DNA of 64,000 nucleotides from Acidobacteriota bacterium (GCA_016213775.1 JACQZR010000309.1:62001-126000), one strand, 5' to 3'; numbered from the stretch's first letter, positions 53,001 through 62,098 are shown. The notes: a model not told the origin generated them from the sequence alone. Made by a program: numbers and translations.

Positions 53001-56000
53001 CATTTCGTTGACCGGCCAGGTCTCTCCAATCAATCCCGTCGCAGTTGGAAGTGAAGAACTCATACCATTCGTGCATCCGCCATTCTGCGCCGATGCGGAA
53101 TTTCTTCGCCCCGGTTCCGTCCACCGGGTGCACGCCGAGACGAACGAAACGAAGTAGGTAGGGCCGCAGTTTCGCCCGATCCGGAAGAAGTCCTTGGAAA
53201 GTCGCTGAATCCAGAGTCTCGACGATCTCTGTAAGTGGAATTGCAGGGTCTTCAGCGTTTGCAAGGAGCGCCCGCAACCGTCTGTTCTCGGCGAGGATTT
53301 CGTCCATCTTTGGATCATCGTCCGCTGAGGCGAGGATCGCGGCCTTGTTTGCCTGAAGAGCGTTTCGCAGATCGGGTGTGCTTACCCTCCTCCCAGCCAC
53401 GTCTCGAATGGCTTCGACGAGAATCTGTCTTGCGAGATCTTCGTGATGTCGGCGCTCGATGTCGAGAGCGGCCTTGGCTGCATCCTGGCGGCTATCGGAA
53501 AACGAGACGAGTTTCGGTTGCGGGGCGGTCTGCCGAAGAACTTCGAACACTTCCGTCGCGAGCAGTTGGGTCGTTTTGGCAAAGCCGGCTCTGAAGTTCC
53601 GGAGCGGGGACAGTCGATAACCCTTCTTTCTGAATTCGTAACTCGTGCCGCACGCAGGACAGGCGTACGGGACACACGACCCCGGATCGGTCGATGTTCT
53701 CTGATGGCGATCGAGTCTGTTCGGGTTTCTGTCGTACAGAAATCCGTGGATTTCCCCAACCTCTGCCCAAGGGTCGAACCGATTGCTTGCGAGCCTGACA
53801 ACACCCGTGACGGGATTTAGAGAGGCCTTCCGCCAGTCGGCAGTCGCAGTATTCGACGCGCCTGGAGGCGGGCTGCTTTCACGAGGCCAGAACACGCCGA
53901 ATGTCTCGGCGGTAAGCTCTTCGAATAGTTGTGAGGAGGCAGAATCTGGAAGGCCATCCAGGTCCGGGTCGATCGGCAGAAGTTCAAGGACCGAAGAATC
54001 CCGCCTTTTTCCTTTCATGCCGGCAAAGAACAGCTCACCGCAACATTCGCAATAGACCAGCTCCAGCAGACGACGTTGAGCGCCAGCTACCTCCGCAAAT
54101 CGCAGTCCCCTCTCTACCGTGAGCGAGCCAATCAGGCGGCGTTCGACAGCCGGTTGCGCAGGATCGCCGAGCAAGGCCGGTGCAAAGAGTCCTTCAATGC
54201 TTCTGAAAAAGAGGTGAATCCTGAAAGAGACGGTCTCAAGGGGCGACGATCGTGGGTACCAGGTGCGGTAGGAGTCCCCGAGCCCTCTCACGACGAGAAG
54301 GCCACGCACGGCTTGAGGAGCACTTCTCGATTCGGCGCCGAAAAGATTGCGACAAAGCGTGTTCACAGTTACGGGCCCGCGCTTGCTACTCCCTTCGTCG
54401 CTGCAGGCGCGCTCAAGATGAAGTCCGCTCTGTTCGATGCAGGTCTTAACAACGTCCTCCAGTCTCCCGTGGGCCATATCAGGAGCGAGCTCGGTGCACA
54501 ACGCTCTCCAATGTGGCTCGATTTCTTCGGGAGGAACGGAAACTGCCAGAGTGTCCTCAAGCCCTTTGCAAGCCGCGAGAAAATCGATGAACGGCTCGGG
54601 GCGTAGATGAGCCTCTGGAGTCGCGACCGTAACAGGATGGCCCGCAAGCACGCACGTGCGCCAATCATCCTTTGTTCGTTGTCCGGATTCGCCCGGCGCT
54701 GACCAGCTGCCGTTTGAGCCGAAAAAATCCCACAGGTACTGAAGGCTCGCGTCGCGCGCTTCTCCTTGAAGAGGCAGCGAAGCGCTTGAGGCGAGTATCC
54801 GGAGCTTGTGCCGATGTCTCGCGTCATCGAGGCCGAGACGTTCTATCAGGAGACGCAGGAGGAAACTGACTTCGGTTCCGGCGGAGCCACGCTGCAAGTG
54901 GAGTTCGTCGAGAACGAGGAAGAAATACGACTCATTGGAGGACAGCAGCCAATCTCGTGTTAGCCGGAAAATCGGAGAATCAACTTCTCGAGCAAGCATC
55001 GCGTTCAGCATGCTCGTGTTCGTAATCAAGATGTCCGGCGGGTGTTCCTGCATGTCCCATCGGCTGGTCATCTCGTCGCCGTCTACCGAAGGAAACAGGT
55101 AATGTGCGTCCGGGTCCGAGTGGGCACGCGCCGCTTCTTGCGTGCCCTGCATTTGGCAAACAGCTTTGAAGAGTTTCCTGAGCTTTCGTTCGCGTCGTTT
55201 GTATTCGTCGGATTCGGGGGTAGGGTCTCGATGGTAACCGGTGACAGGAGTAGCGGAGGTGTACTTGCCGAGAAAAATTCTATTCCCGCTGAAGAAGCGG
55301 TCCATGCAGGCGCGAGCCTCTGTCGAATCCAATGCACGGCGAAGACGAGCAAGTTGGTCCTCGACGAGGGCGTTCATCGGGTAGAGGATCAACGCTCGCA
55401 TGGCGGCACTACGAGTCTCGCCTTGGCGTTGTGGGACAAATGGAGACCCGTTCGGATTGTTTGCCAAGGGCCGATTTCCGAGTGTCGTGTAGGACGCGAC
55501 GGGATTCCCTGAGCTATCCTGCCACCATCGACGCGACAAGAATCCCTGAGCCGGAGCCGTCCACCGAAGGGCTTCGCGAGCGAGCTCGGCGAAGATGGGA
55601 AGCAGAAAAGCCTCGGTCTTTCCAGAGCCGGTACCCGAGGTCACAATTGTCGGGTTACCCGGACAGACCCCCCGTTTGAGCATCTCGGCTTGATGCAGAT
55701 AGGGAGCGTATTTTGCGTTTGGAAGACCTCCTTTCCCGCTCCGCGGCTCTGCTTCGAACAAACCGGAAAGAGCGAGATGAACGAACGCCTCCCTCTCCCG
55801 TGAGTTGAGTCCGGGGACACGATCGTCGACCTTCGCGTCATGGACGAGTTCATGAAGCTTGAAGGGGGCGTTCCGGTACCTCGTTATTGGTTCGATGATG
55901 GGCTCGGTGCACAGCGAACCCGCTGCCTCCAGCAATGCGCGGCGCTCACCGGAGATGGCGGGGTCGCGAATATAGAAAGCCGTTTCGAGGTAGCTTATAT

Positions 56001-56043
56001 AGAAATCTCTGATACGATTGAACGCGCCGATCGGGTCAATCAT
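50068..56043 (-). CDS. druE: DEAD/DEAH helicase with DUF1998, DruE-like
   Basis: A 1991-aa SF2 helicase. Walker A is TSGTGSGKTE at about 135-144, motif II is LVLDELHLQRG at about 377-387, and motif III is SSAS at about 413-416. The second RecA-like domain carries VTTTMEVGIDIG and motif VI QRVGRAGRRGQ (about 1280-1290). Zinc ribbons lie at about 1155-1175 (CPRCG...CTRC) and 1550-1575 (CTRCG...CKTC). The DUF1998-type cysteine region (CDQSCYLCLQRYGNQ) is at about 1840-1855. The size and domain set match DruE. It should move on DNA and act as the engine of the system. Confidence 0.85.
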   Translation of the reverse strand: MIDPIGAFNRIRDFYISYLETAFYIRDPAISGERRALLEAAGSLCTEPIIEPITRYRNAPFKLHELVHDAKVDDRVPGLNSREREAFVHLALSGLFEAEPRSGKGGLPNAKYAPYLHQAEMLKRGVCPGNPTIVTSGTGSGKTEAFLLPIFAELAREALRWTAPAQGFLSRRWWQDSSGNPVASYTTLGNRPLANNPNGSPFVPQRQGETRSAAMRALILYPMNALVEDQLARLRRALDSTEARACMDRFFSGNRIFLGKYTSATPVTGYHRDPTPESDEYKRRERKLRKLFKAVCQMQGTQEAARAHSDPDAHYLFPSVDGDEMTSRWDMQEHPPDILITNTSMLNAMLAREVDSPIFRLTRDWLLSSNESYFFLVLDELHLQRGSAGTEVSFLLRLLIERLGLDDARHRHKLRILASSASLPLQGEARDASLQYLWDFFGSNGSWSAPGESGQRTKDDWRTCVLAGHPVTVATPEAHLRPEPFIDFLAACKGLEDTLAVSVPPEEIEPHWRALCTELAPDMAHGRLEDVVKTCIEQSGLHLERACSDEGSSKRGPVTVNTLCRNLFGAESRSAPQAVRGLLVVRGLGDSYRTWYPRSSPLETVSFRIHLFFRSIEGLFAPALLGDPAQPAVERRLIGSLTVERGLRFAEVAGAQRRLLELVYCECCGELFFAGMKGKRRDSSVLELLPIDPDLDGLPDSASSQLFEELTAETFGVFWPRESSPPPGASNTATADWRKASLNPVTGVVRLASNRFDPWAEVGEIHGFLYDRNPNRLDRHQRTSTDPGSCVPYACPACGTSYEFRKKGYRLSPLRNFRAGFAKTTQLLATEVFEVLRQTAPQPKLVSFSDSRQDAAKAALDIERRHHEDLARQILVEAIRDVAGRRVSTPDLRNALQANKAAILASADDDPKMDEILAENRRLRALLANAEDPAIPLTEIVETLDSATFQGLLPDRAKLRPYLLRFVRLGVHPVDGTGAKKFRIGAEWRMHEWYEFFTSNCDGIDWRDLAGQRNDIDDVRREIVRESLETISQTVFNKTYFSLEETGLGYPTIPLSAARDADDQDVLAAYVRVLGDSYRVNESPYDTRAKDWTGVQDIGPGERVLRFATAALGDGTRARAELSRVLAILDAQRHPGGIIHTGRLSIRVPQGNDPYWRCPRCGRVHLHKGARICTRCFGALGPDPSGTVEEIRRANFLGKRVERGEPVFRVRCEELTGQTDDPAERQRRFRGILFPAPSELEENARLIDLLAVTTTMEVGIDIGPLQAVFQANMPPQRFNYQQRVGRAGRRGQAFSSVMTVCRSKSHDLYYFRHPARITGDPPPPPFLTKRQVIIARRLLRKAWLAKAFENIRAECRRIGTPYPGDDATPDIHGEFIPSRDYFDPAQNWPARLRDELETTRVDRDRFAAVLSADSEIRPTDLVADLEPDHVLEEIRGARELLANDVRDGLAHTLAEAGLLPMFGMPTRVRNLYVDTLEDEDDHQREWSTIDRDLDLAIFEFAPGSIIVKDKQQHRSIGFTGQLENPFRPGNKTIPRDIAPYTPAFGDPFWLVQCTRCGSWHRFNVKPNGADCKTCGYVLPDDRAGECVTPAGFRTDLRPGLIRENDRFGSKHRSITAEFRELQLIPGGSNISTHFLRQARTYRLNRGGDTAGNTATPMPAGFSVDGFSHTLPGLRHTRLLAQSIATDLVPPNGYQPDAGGSSRTNVWLAAAKTTDSLFMAVTAIAPGLRLERVSGENRVVTSVRAAALSATFIVVHRAALDLDIDPEEFDIVDPRVHLSNGAPVPVLQITDHLVNGSGFCERLAMKEASGDPYVTRMIGSAVNDPSAFPLKEYRGSKNGVDHAAQCDQSCYLCLQRYGNQSYHGLLDWRLGLSFLECLHDPQFSCGLDGNFEASPSLSDWPALARRYATALVTNYRSNGEVIDVGKLTAFRFDRSQKRWALVVHPLWDIGNPSGILEEAIRQIGSPPEFSDTFELSRRQVSERERLRREWNR

Positions 56044-56064
56044 GTAACCTCCGGCGTGCGAATC

Positions 56065-58197
56065 TCATCGGACGTCCAGTCCCCACTTTTGGAACAGCCC
56101 CGTAAGCATCTCAATGAAACCGTCCTCCAGCGAAATGTCTCCCGGCGCAAGCTCAAGGAAGGTGTCCAACTGGACGCCTTGCGAAAGCAGATATGGAACG
56201 ATTGTCATCTCGGTCAGCAGCCCTGCTCTCGTAGCCTCGCTCGCCGCCGGGCTCGTGTGATCGATAGCCGCGGCAAGCCGACGTAACATCCTTTTGAAGA
56301 GCGAGCTGCTATCGAGCTCGCGCGCCGCATGAGCGGCGGTGACATGAGTATCCGAGGTGCCCGTCTGCTCGATCGTTTCTAGCCACTCGATCCATTGCTC
56401 AAAGGAGGCACGAAGGTGACCCTTCGGTGTGCGGGCTTCGGCTGATCTTCCCTTCGAGCAGGTGCGCTTACCTCGTGCATCGATGAACGTCGAGCATGTC
56501 CACAGCTCCCGGGAAATCGGAAGGGAGAGAGGAGAGTCAGTCAATATGCCACCAACCAGAAGATTCGACGGCCACATGCCGACGGGCATCGGATACGTGG
56601 ACGGGGAATGCGAGGTGGGGAGTTCGCCGTGAAAAGCTGAGTAGCTTCGCAAGAGCGGCACCAACGTGCTGTCGAGTTGAGAGAGATTGATGTTCTCAAA
56701 GACAAGCAAAACGAGATCGCCCGATTGACTCGATTCTCTGACAAGATCTCCGATGGTGCTCACGGTGAATGCCGAAGTGGTAGGCATTCTGATCAGATCC
56801 GTAGGAGAAGACAGCGTCGGTCCGAGCGCGGAGAAATGGACATTCTTGCCGAAGAGAGCATCACCAGCTGCGGTCAGGGCTTCTCGCGCCATCGCGCCAA
56901 AAAGCACGGGCACGAATCCTGAGGCCCAGGAGGACAGCAGCGTCGTCGGAAGAACACAGCCAAGTCCGGCCGTATCAAAGGCCTCGCGAAAAGCACTCAT
57001 GATCCGCGCCGCCTCGAGCGGTACAGACTGGGGCGGTATTCCGGAGATACCTGACGAACTGCCAGGAGCCGTTGGAGGAAGGGCCGTCGTAAACGCGGCC
57101 CGAATCAAAGCGACATCGGCGAGAAACGACGACGCGTCCTTCCCGATCTGCGCGAATTTCTCTTGAACGCGGCTGTCGAAGCTTGCCAGAACAGCGCTCT
57201 GTTCCTCTCGAGAAGATACTATTCCGTCCCGTAGACGCGCGGCTTCTGTGCGAAGGGTCTGGATCTCGTCTTCCAGAGTGGTTCGCTGCTGGTCCAATTC
57301 CGTCAAGGTAGCGCGTCGCTCCTCAAGCGCACTTCGCACCGCTTCTTCTTTAGCGGTCGAGATTGCGTCGCTTACCGTCGGCAGCTTCAAGAGGTCGAAG
57401 ACGGCTTCTTCTCCTAGCGTGATACCGACCTCGGCCTGCTCGCTGAGCTTGTGCAGTCGTTTCAGCCGCTGTGTTTGCAGCGGCGTCAGAGATACTTTCT
57501 CGAGAGCGATGGTGTACGATCCGATGATCCGCTCCGTCAACTTAGCGTTGTCGATCACCGTCGGCGGCATGTCACGAATCTCTCGAAGCACACGCTTGAG
57601 AAATACCGTGGTCGGTGAAAAGTCAACCTCGCCCGCCTTGCTCAGCCAGTGCTCTAGCGGCAGGAACTGGTGTCCCGCCCATACCGCGAGGACCGCCTCG
57701 CAGTTCGCGCGGCTGAGAGGCGTGAGCGCTTCCCTTTCGTCGAGAAACAGTCGGCCCTCGCGAAGTGACAGCTCAAGTGGGCCTACCACGTATCCCGAGC
57801 GGTCGCGGAACACCAACCGTTTGCTAGCGCAGCGGTCAAGCGGAAGTCCCTGTTCAAGTAGCAGCGCCCTGACATCTTCCGGGTCGGCCGCCATCGGGAG
57901 GTCGATCAATTCGACTGGAGGTGAAGGGGAGCTTTTCACCACGCCATAGAGGTCGTGATCCTCTATGTCTGGGTCGTACGTCCATGAGCGCTCGACCTGA
58001 AAAGTCCAGGCTTTGTAAAGCTCCGCATCAGGCGACGGCTGCCACCAGCTGACTACATCGGAATTGGGGAACTCGTCCTCTGGCGGTGCCCAGCGCAACT
58101 TGTCGGGTGACGCCTCAAGAATTGGCCGAAGACGGGCGCCTGGCCCGGACTTCGCAAGACCAAAGCGTTCCACTATCCCGAGGAGTGTCCGGATCAC
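56065..58197 (-). CDS. druG: DruG-like coiled-coil protein with degenerate ATPase region
   Basis: A 710-aa protein that starts where druF stops (shared position 58197). A coiled coil (KEEAVRSALEERRATLTELD and on) lies at about 280-325. The C-terminal half has an AAA+-like look: VPVLFGAMAREALTAAGDAL where a P-loop would be expected, LVLLVFENINLSQLDSTLVP as a Walker-B-like strand, and LLVGGILTDSPLSLPISREL as a sensor-like segment. No GxxxxGK[ST] is present, so ATP hydrolysis is doubtful. Called DruG by position and length in a Druantia type II-like operon. Confidence 0.65.
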   Translation of the reverse strand: MIRTLLGIVERFGLAKSGPGARLRPILEASPDKLRWAPPEDEFPNSDVVSWWQPSPDAELYKAWTFQVERSWTYDPDIEDHDLYGVVKSSPSPPVELIDLPMAADPEDVRALLLEQGLPLDRCASKRLVFRDRSGYVVGPLELSLREGRLFLDEREALTPLSRANCEAVLAVWAGHQFLPLEHWLSKAGEVDFSPTTVFLKRVLREIRDMPPTVIDNAKLTERIIGSYTIALEKVSLTPLQTQRLKRLHKLSEQAEVGITLGEEAVFDLLKLPTVSDAISTAKEEAVRSALEERRATLTELDQQRTTLEDEIQTLRTEAARLRDGIVSSREEQSAVLASFDSRVQEKFAQIGKDASSFLADVALIRAAFTTALPPTAPGSSSGISGIPPQSVPLEAARIMSAFREAFDTAGLGCVLPTTLLSSWASGFVPVLFGAMAREALTAAGDALFGKNVHFSALGPTLSSPTDLIRMPTTSAFTVSTIGDLVRESSQSGDLVLLVFENINLSQLDSTLVPLLRSYSAFHGELPTSHSPSTYPMPVGMWPSNLLVGGILTDSPLSLPISRELWTCSTFIDARGKRTCSKGRSAEARTPKGHLRASFEQWIEWLETIEQTGTSDTHVTAAHAARELDSSSLFKRMLRRLAAAIDHTSPAASEATRAGLLTEMTIVPYLLSQGVQLDTFLELAPGDISLEDGFIEMLTGLFQKWGLDVR

Positions 58198-61169
58198 TAC
58201 GGAGCTCCTTTTTCTAGCGATCGGATTACAGCATAGAGTTGCGGAAGCGCGAGCGCCGGGACCAAACGGGACTCCCCAAGAGCATGGCCGCCACAGAGCT
58301 CGCGAAGAGCGCGACGGAGGTGAACCGGAAGCGGCACAAGTGGGCTCCCGCCAGTTCGCAGAATGGCAGCCAGACGCTCCCCGATCACGGCGGATCGTTT
58401 CCCAGTGGTCTCAACGATATCGGGCCAGAAGCCTGTCACAACCAACTCGCGAGACCTCTCGTCCGGAAATGTATAGCGGTACGCACCCTGTCCGTCTGCA
58501 ACTTTCACCGGGCCTGCGGTCACGGGTCCGATCCACGAGACGACTCGAGCTGCCGGCAAAGGAAGGTAGAGACTATCTCCCTGACTTTCGATTGCGGAAC
58601 CCGGCTGGCGCGAAAAAACCGGCACGCACGCGAGCGTGAAGGCAGAAAGTACAGCCCAGGTCCGCGAACGGGTCCACCAAAGTAGCGATCCATCTTGGTA
58701 CAACTTGTAGCGGTCGGGACCGTCATCACGGCGGCACCATTCGATCGAAATCCCGGAGCGAGTGGGCTCCGGAGGATTCTCGCTGAAGACTCTTCTCTTC
58801 CAGTCCCACCGCCGATAGACTGGCCAGGAATCGTGTACGGTTGACGAGTGCAGTTCGGCAGACGATAGAACAGGACCCAGAAAATCTTCCAGTGGTCGGA
58901 CCCGGACGACCGGAGCGAGATTCAACTCGCGTGCGATTTCGCTCAAGCGTCGGAGATGATGGGAGCGGCAGCGCGGTAACGCCGGCACAAACGGTGACAC
59001 CGATGTTTGTTCGACGGGAATAATACCTGTTGCGATGGAGAGCTTGTCGAAGCGCTCAAGCAGAAACGGTGGGACCAGACCCGTTAAGACAGCTTCATAC
59101 TGACCGAAGCGTCGATGCACAACGAGTTGGGGTGTTCGTCCGAAGTACGTGCGCGCGCGCCAGCGGGCATCGGTCAGAGCCTCAAGCATGCCCGCTTCGA
59201 CCCACGCTCGAAGGATTGCCCAAATCTCGGACACTTTCACTCCGAGCTCGCCCGTCATGATTGGTATGAGCTCGCCTTCCGAAATTCCTCGCTGGGCGGC
59301 AGACCGAGCACAGAGAAGGTTCATTAGCCGAATCAGTGATGTCTGCGAAGGCGCTGCCGAAATGGATGGCTGGTTGATGCTTCCAGTCAGATGATTCGAC
59401 TCGCGTTCCGGACCAGCCTTCTCCTCTAGTGGAGCAGTGCAAATCGGTCCATCCGAGAAAGGTACCGTGTCGATTCCTATCGACTCGACGAGCCAGCGGC
59501 GTGGATCGAGCGGCTCTTTGTAGTCGGTAGTGAACGCACTCTCAATGAAATCGATCCGGCGCTCCGCTATCGGGACGGATTCAGCCAAGGCTACGATACG
59601 GCGACTTCCAATCAAGCGAGCTGGCACGAGCGTCGGTGCAAAACACCAAGCTCCCTCGCTTTCCGCAAGTCGCTCAAGATCTTCCCACTCTCCGCCGCCG
59701 AGATCGAGGATTACACGCTCTGCTCCGGGAACCTCTGCTAGTGGCAGAGCCTCCGATAAAGCGACGAAACTGCTCCCGACTCGGATTCCGCCCCGGAGTT
59801 TGATCTCTGGGGGCGGTATTGTGACGCGCAGAGAACGTATGCAAGCAAGCGCCGGAAAGCGGGAGAAACTGAGCCTTCGGAGCCCTTCGACGGTCAAGCC
59901 CCGCCACTCCGACCAACCCGCGTACATCGATCTCGTGACTTCGGGTCGAACTCCGAGCGATGCCACTGCTTTCATGAGGGGCTCTTTGAGTTGATCGGAA
60001 ACAAGACAACGAAGCTGGCCAGATGCGGGCAACGCGGAGGAAAGCACAAAGACGTAATCGTCACCTTCCTCGAACAACAGGAGTCCCTCGGCAATCGCTG
60101 AGCGGATGTTCGCTAATTCCCTAACGGTCGGATCGATTCTCGACGACGAAAACATTGTGCTCACGAGGCCGTTCCCGTCGCGATCGGTTAAAATGAACTG
60201 GAACGGCGATTCCCGTCCGTGCGGTACCGCGACTGTCTTCACTCCGTCGAGTTGTATCGCAGTGTCCGACGTCAAAGCCAGCCAGAACTGGCCGTCATCG
60301 TCCTCAAGCTCCAGCCGAATCCGTACAGCGGTTGGTCCGCGATCCGGCCTGTGTACGCCTGATAGGCATATCTCGCGGACCGCTGTCCAGAAGGTTGTGT
60401 GAAAGAGAGCGCTCAGGGGTTGGCTCTTCAAGGCCGTGACGAAATCGTTGAACACGTCTCCAAAGTCGGAACTGAATTTACCTACATTTGCGCTGACGAC
60501 GTGCAGCACCGAATTCAGCGTTGGTTCTCGACCCTCGAGATCGTTTCGCCGGAACAATGCCGCGAGCGATGACTGATCCCTTCGTGATGGCACTGCAAGC
60601 CTCACGGAGTACCCGATAATGGAGTGATACCCGGACCCGGGAATCCGCGGCAGGCGCAGCTGCCTGCATCCTATCCCAGCGAGGTTCTGGCGCACGGACC
60701 AAGCCGCGAGATCCTCCCAGAGCGGCCTGAGACGCTCCAACTGGGGCTGGGAATGGGTCCCAAGGACATGACAAAGCCGTTCCCTGAAATTCCCGGTCCA
60801 CCTCAGCTCGTCGGCAAGGTCGTTCGCCACCATGCAGGTGAGAAGCAGGTGTGAAAGAAACGGCGGCAGTGCCGCCGATTCCGGATTCCACGAGTCGCGA
60901 CGCCGTGAAGCTCCGAAAGCCAGAGAGTGCCTGCCGAGCGCCCGTTTGACGCTTTCTATGAACGCGGCGCGCGCGTCGCCAGCGGCACACCGATGTGCGC
61001 ACGCGGCACGCAGATCCTCACCTGTAATACAAAGCCTTACGAGCGGAGGCGCAGGCACTTTCGGCGGGACAGCAAAGAAGCGGCGAAAGAGAGCGGTGTC
61101 CCATTCGTCGAGCGTCCACTGGTGTAGGTCATCGTGTTCGGATTCTGGGTCGTCAACTACCATCGACAA
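58197..61169 (-). CDS. druF: DruF-like large protein
   Basis: A 990-aa protein that is first in the leftward operon. It has no catalytic motif that I can identify. Recognisable stretches are GYHSIIGYSVRLAVPSRRDQ at about 180-200 and IRLELEDDDGQFWLALTSDT at about 285-305, followed by long mixed regions and a winged-helix-like part near 635-700 (ARSAAQRGISEGELIPIMTG, VSEIWAILRAWVEAGMLEAL). The next gene starts in its stop. Called DruF because it precedes DruG- and DruE-like genes and has the expected size. Confidence 0.65.
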   Translation of the reverse strand: MSMVVDDPESEHDDLHQWTLDEWDTALFRRFFAVPPKVPAPPLVRLCITGEDLRAACAHRCAAGDARAAFIESVKRALGRHSLAFGASRRRDSWNPESAALPPFLSHLLLTCMVANDLADELRWTGNFRERLCHVLGTHSQPQLERLRPLWEDLAAWSVRQNLAGIGCRQLRLPRIPGSGYHSIIGYSVRLAVPSRRDQSSLAALFRRNDLEGREPTLNSVLHVVSANVGKFSSDFGDVFNDFVTALKSQPLSALFHTTFWTAVREICLSGVHRPDRGPTAVRIRLELEDDDGQFWLALTSDTAIQLDGVKTVAVPHGRESPFQFILTDRDGNGLVSTMFSSSRIDPTVRELANIRSAIAEGLLLFEEGDDYVFVLSSALPASGQLRCLVSDQLKEPLMKAVASLGVRPEVTRSMYAGWSEWRGLTVEGLRRLSFSRFPALACIRSLRVTIPPPEIKLRGGIRVGSSFVALSEALPLAEVPGAERVILDLGGGEWEDLERLAESEGAWCFAPTLVPARLIGSRRIVALAESVPIAERRIDFIESAFTTDYKEPLDPRRWLVESIGIDTVPFSDGPICTAPLEEKAGPERESNHLTGSINQPSISAAPSQTSLIRLMNLLCARSAAQRGISEGELIPIMTGELGVKVSEIWAILRAWVEAGMLEALTDARWRARTYFGRTPQLVVHRRFGQYEAVLTGLVPPFLLERFDKLSIATGIIPVEQTSVSPFVPALPRCRSHHLRRLSEIARELNLAPVVRVRPLEDFLGPVLSSAELHSSTVHDSWPVYRRWDWKRRVFSENPPEPTRSGISIEWCRRDDGPDRYKLYQDGSLLWWTRSRTWAVLSAFTLACVPVFSRQPGSAIESQGDSLYLPLPAARVVSWIGPVTAGPVKVADGQGAYRYTFPDERSRELVVTGFWPDIVETTGKRSAVIGERLAAILRTGGSPLVPLPVHLRRALRELCGGHALGESRLVPALALPQLYAVIRSLEKGAP

Positions 61170-61487
61170 GTCTCCACGAAGCCGGTACGCCAGTCCCTCA
61201 ACGCGCTACCCGCTTTGGCTTAGAAAATGCTTTAAACATGAGCATATCAAGGTGCCGTGTACGATTCCACACAGGGCGATCCCGCCGGGCCATTACCGGT
61301 AGAACTGCGAGCCTCCTGCAAAGGACGGGCGAACCCCTGCCGTCTGTTCCTCCAGCGCCAGCGTTCGATTTCAGTTGACTTTGAGCATCGAGACTCAGTA
61401 CACGCAGCCCAAAGGCGTCGCGCAGTGCCCGCGCCGAGTGGTCCCTCGTCGAGTGCACCGTGATCACGGGACGAAACTTCACGCGAC
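61170..61487. other. Intergenic region upstream of the Druantia-like operon
   Basis: No convincing gene. Short frames on both strands look random. The stretch near 61,220-61,250 is AT-rich and contains an inverted repeat ATGCT/AGCAT (61227-61231 and 61241-61245) and the putative leftward promoter. It separates the defence operon from the chromosomal genes and could contain the right boundary of the mobile region. Confidence 0.5.
61222..61250 (-). promoter_or_regulatory. Putative promoter of the druF-druG-druE operon
   Basis: On the minus strand TTGATA (61245-61250) and TTTTCT (61222-61227) are separated by 17 bp, about 50 bp before the druF start. An inverted repeat overlaps the spacer and might be an operator. 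The -10 is a weak match. Confidence 0.35.
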
Positions 61488-62057
61488 TTACCGATTTCGC
61501 GGGTTCGGCTCATATACATACAGCCGACTCGTATTCCCGGTCGACTGGATGCGCACAGGCTTGATCTCCCTAGGCTTCCACCCCGAAATTGGATATGCGT
61601 GGGAGATCACGATCCCGCCCCGTTTTAGGTTTCGCTCGAGATCCGCAGCTATTTGTCGATTCAGCTCTGCCGTGAGATAGACCACGACCACATCGACTTG
61701 GGCCAAATTAATTCCATCGCGTACAAAGTCCCGAAGATCTACTTGACGGAATTCGATTTGATGCAGAAGCCCAGCCGCCGTTGCAGTACGTCGTGCCCGA
61801 CCCAGCATGTCCGAGTCGTTCTCCACACAGATCGCGCGGGCGGCACTCTTGGCTGCGGCCACGGCAATTCGTCCATCGCCGCAGCCCAAATCAACCAGAA
61901 GTTTCTGCCTGTTGAGCTGAGAAAGCTGGATGATTGCAGAAACAACCTCCGGTGCCGAGGGGACCGCCGGCACATCCGATTCGCCGGGCCGATTTTGAGC
62001 CATCGCAGTAAGAGCGAAGGCAGCCAACATGAAATGCAGGCGAATACGAAGTTGCAT
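61488..62057 (-). CDS. Exported SAM-dependent methyltransferase-fold protein
   Basis: A 189-aa protein. An N-terminal signal peptide (MQLRIRLHFMLAAFALTAMA) has a probable cut after AMA. The SAM motif I is LVDLGCGDGRIAVAAAK at about 54-70, followed by ICVENDSDML (motif II) and VDVVVVYLTAEL (motif IV). The fold is a class-I methyltransferase. An exported enzyme of this kind is unusual because SAM is cytoplasmic; either the N-terminus is only an anchor or the protein is not active outside. Substrate unknown. It belongs to the chromosomal flank. Confidence 0.8.
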   Translation of the reverse strand: MQLRIRLHFMLAAFALTAMAQNRPGESDVPAVPSAPEVVSAIIQLSQLNRQKLLVDLGCGDGRIAVAAAKSAARAICVENDSDMLGRARRTATAAGLLHQIEFRQVDLRDFVRDGINLAQVDVVVVYLTAELNRQIAADLERNLKRGGIVISHAYPISGWKPREIKPVRIQSTGNTSRLYVYEPNPRNR

Positions 62058-62098
62058 TTGATTACTCCCGCGCGCGATCTCACTGTAACGTCGTCCGC

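Noticed and set aside
61198-61482. Leftward 94-aa frame between druF and the methyltransferase
   Set aside because: No ribosome-binding site, no recognisable features and composition like the surrounding random frames.
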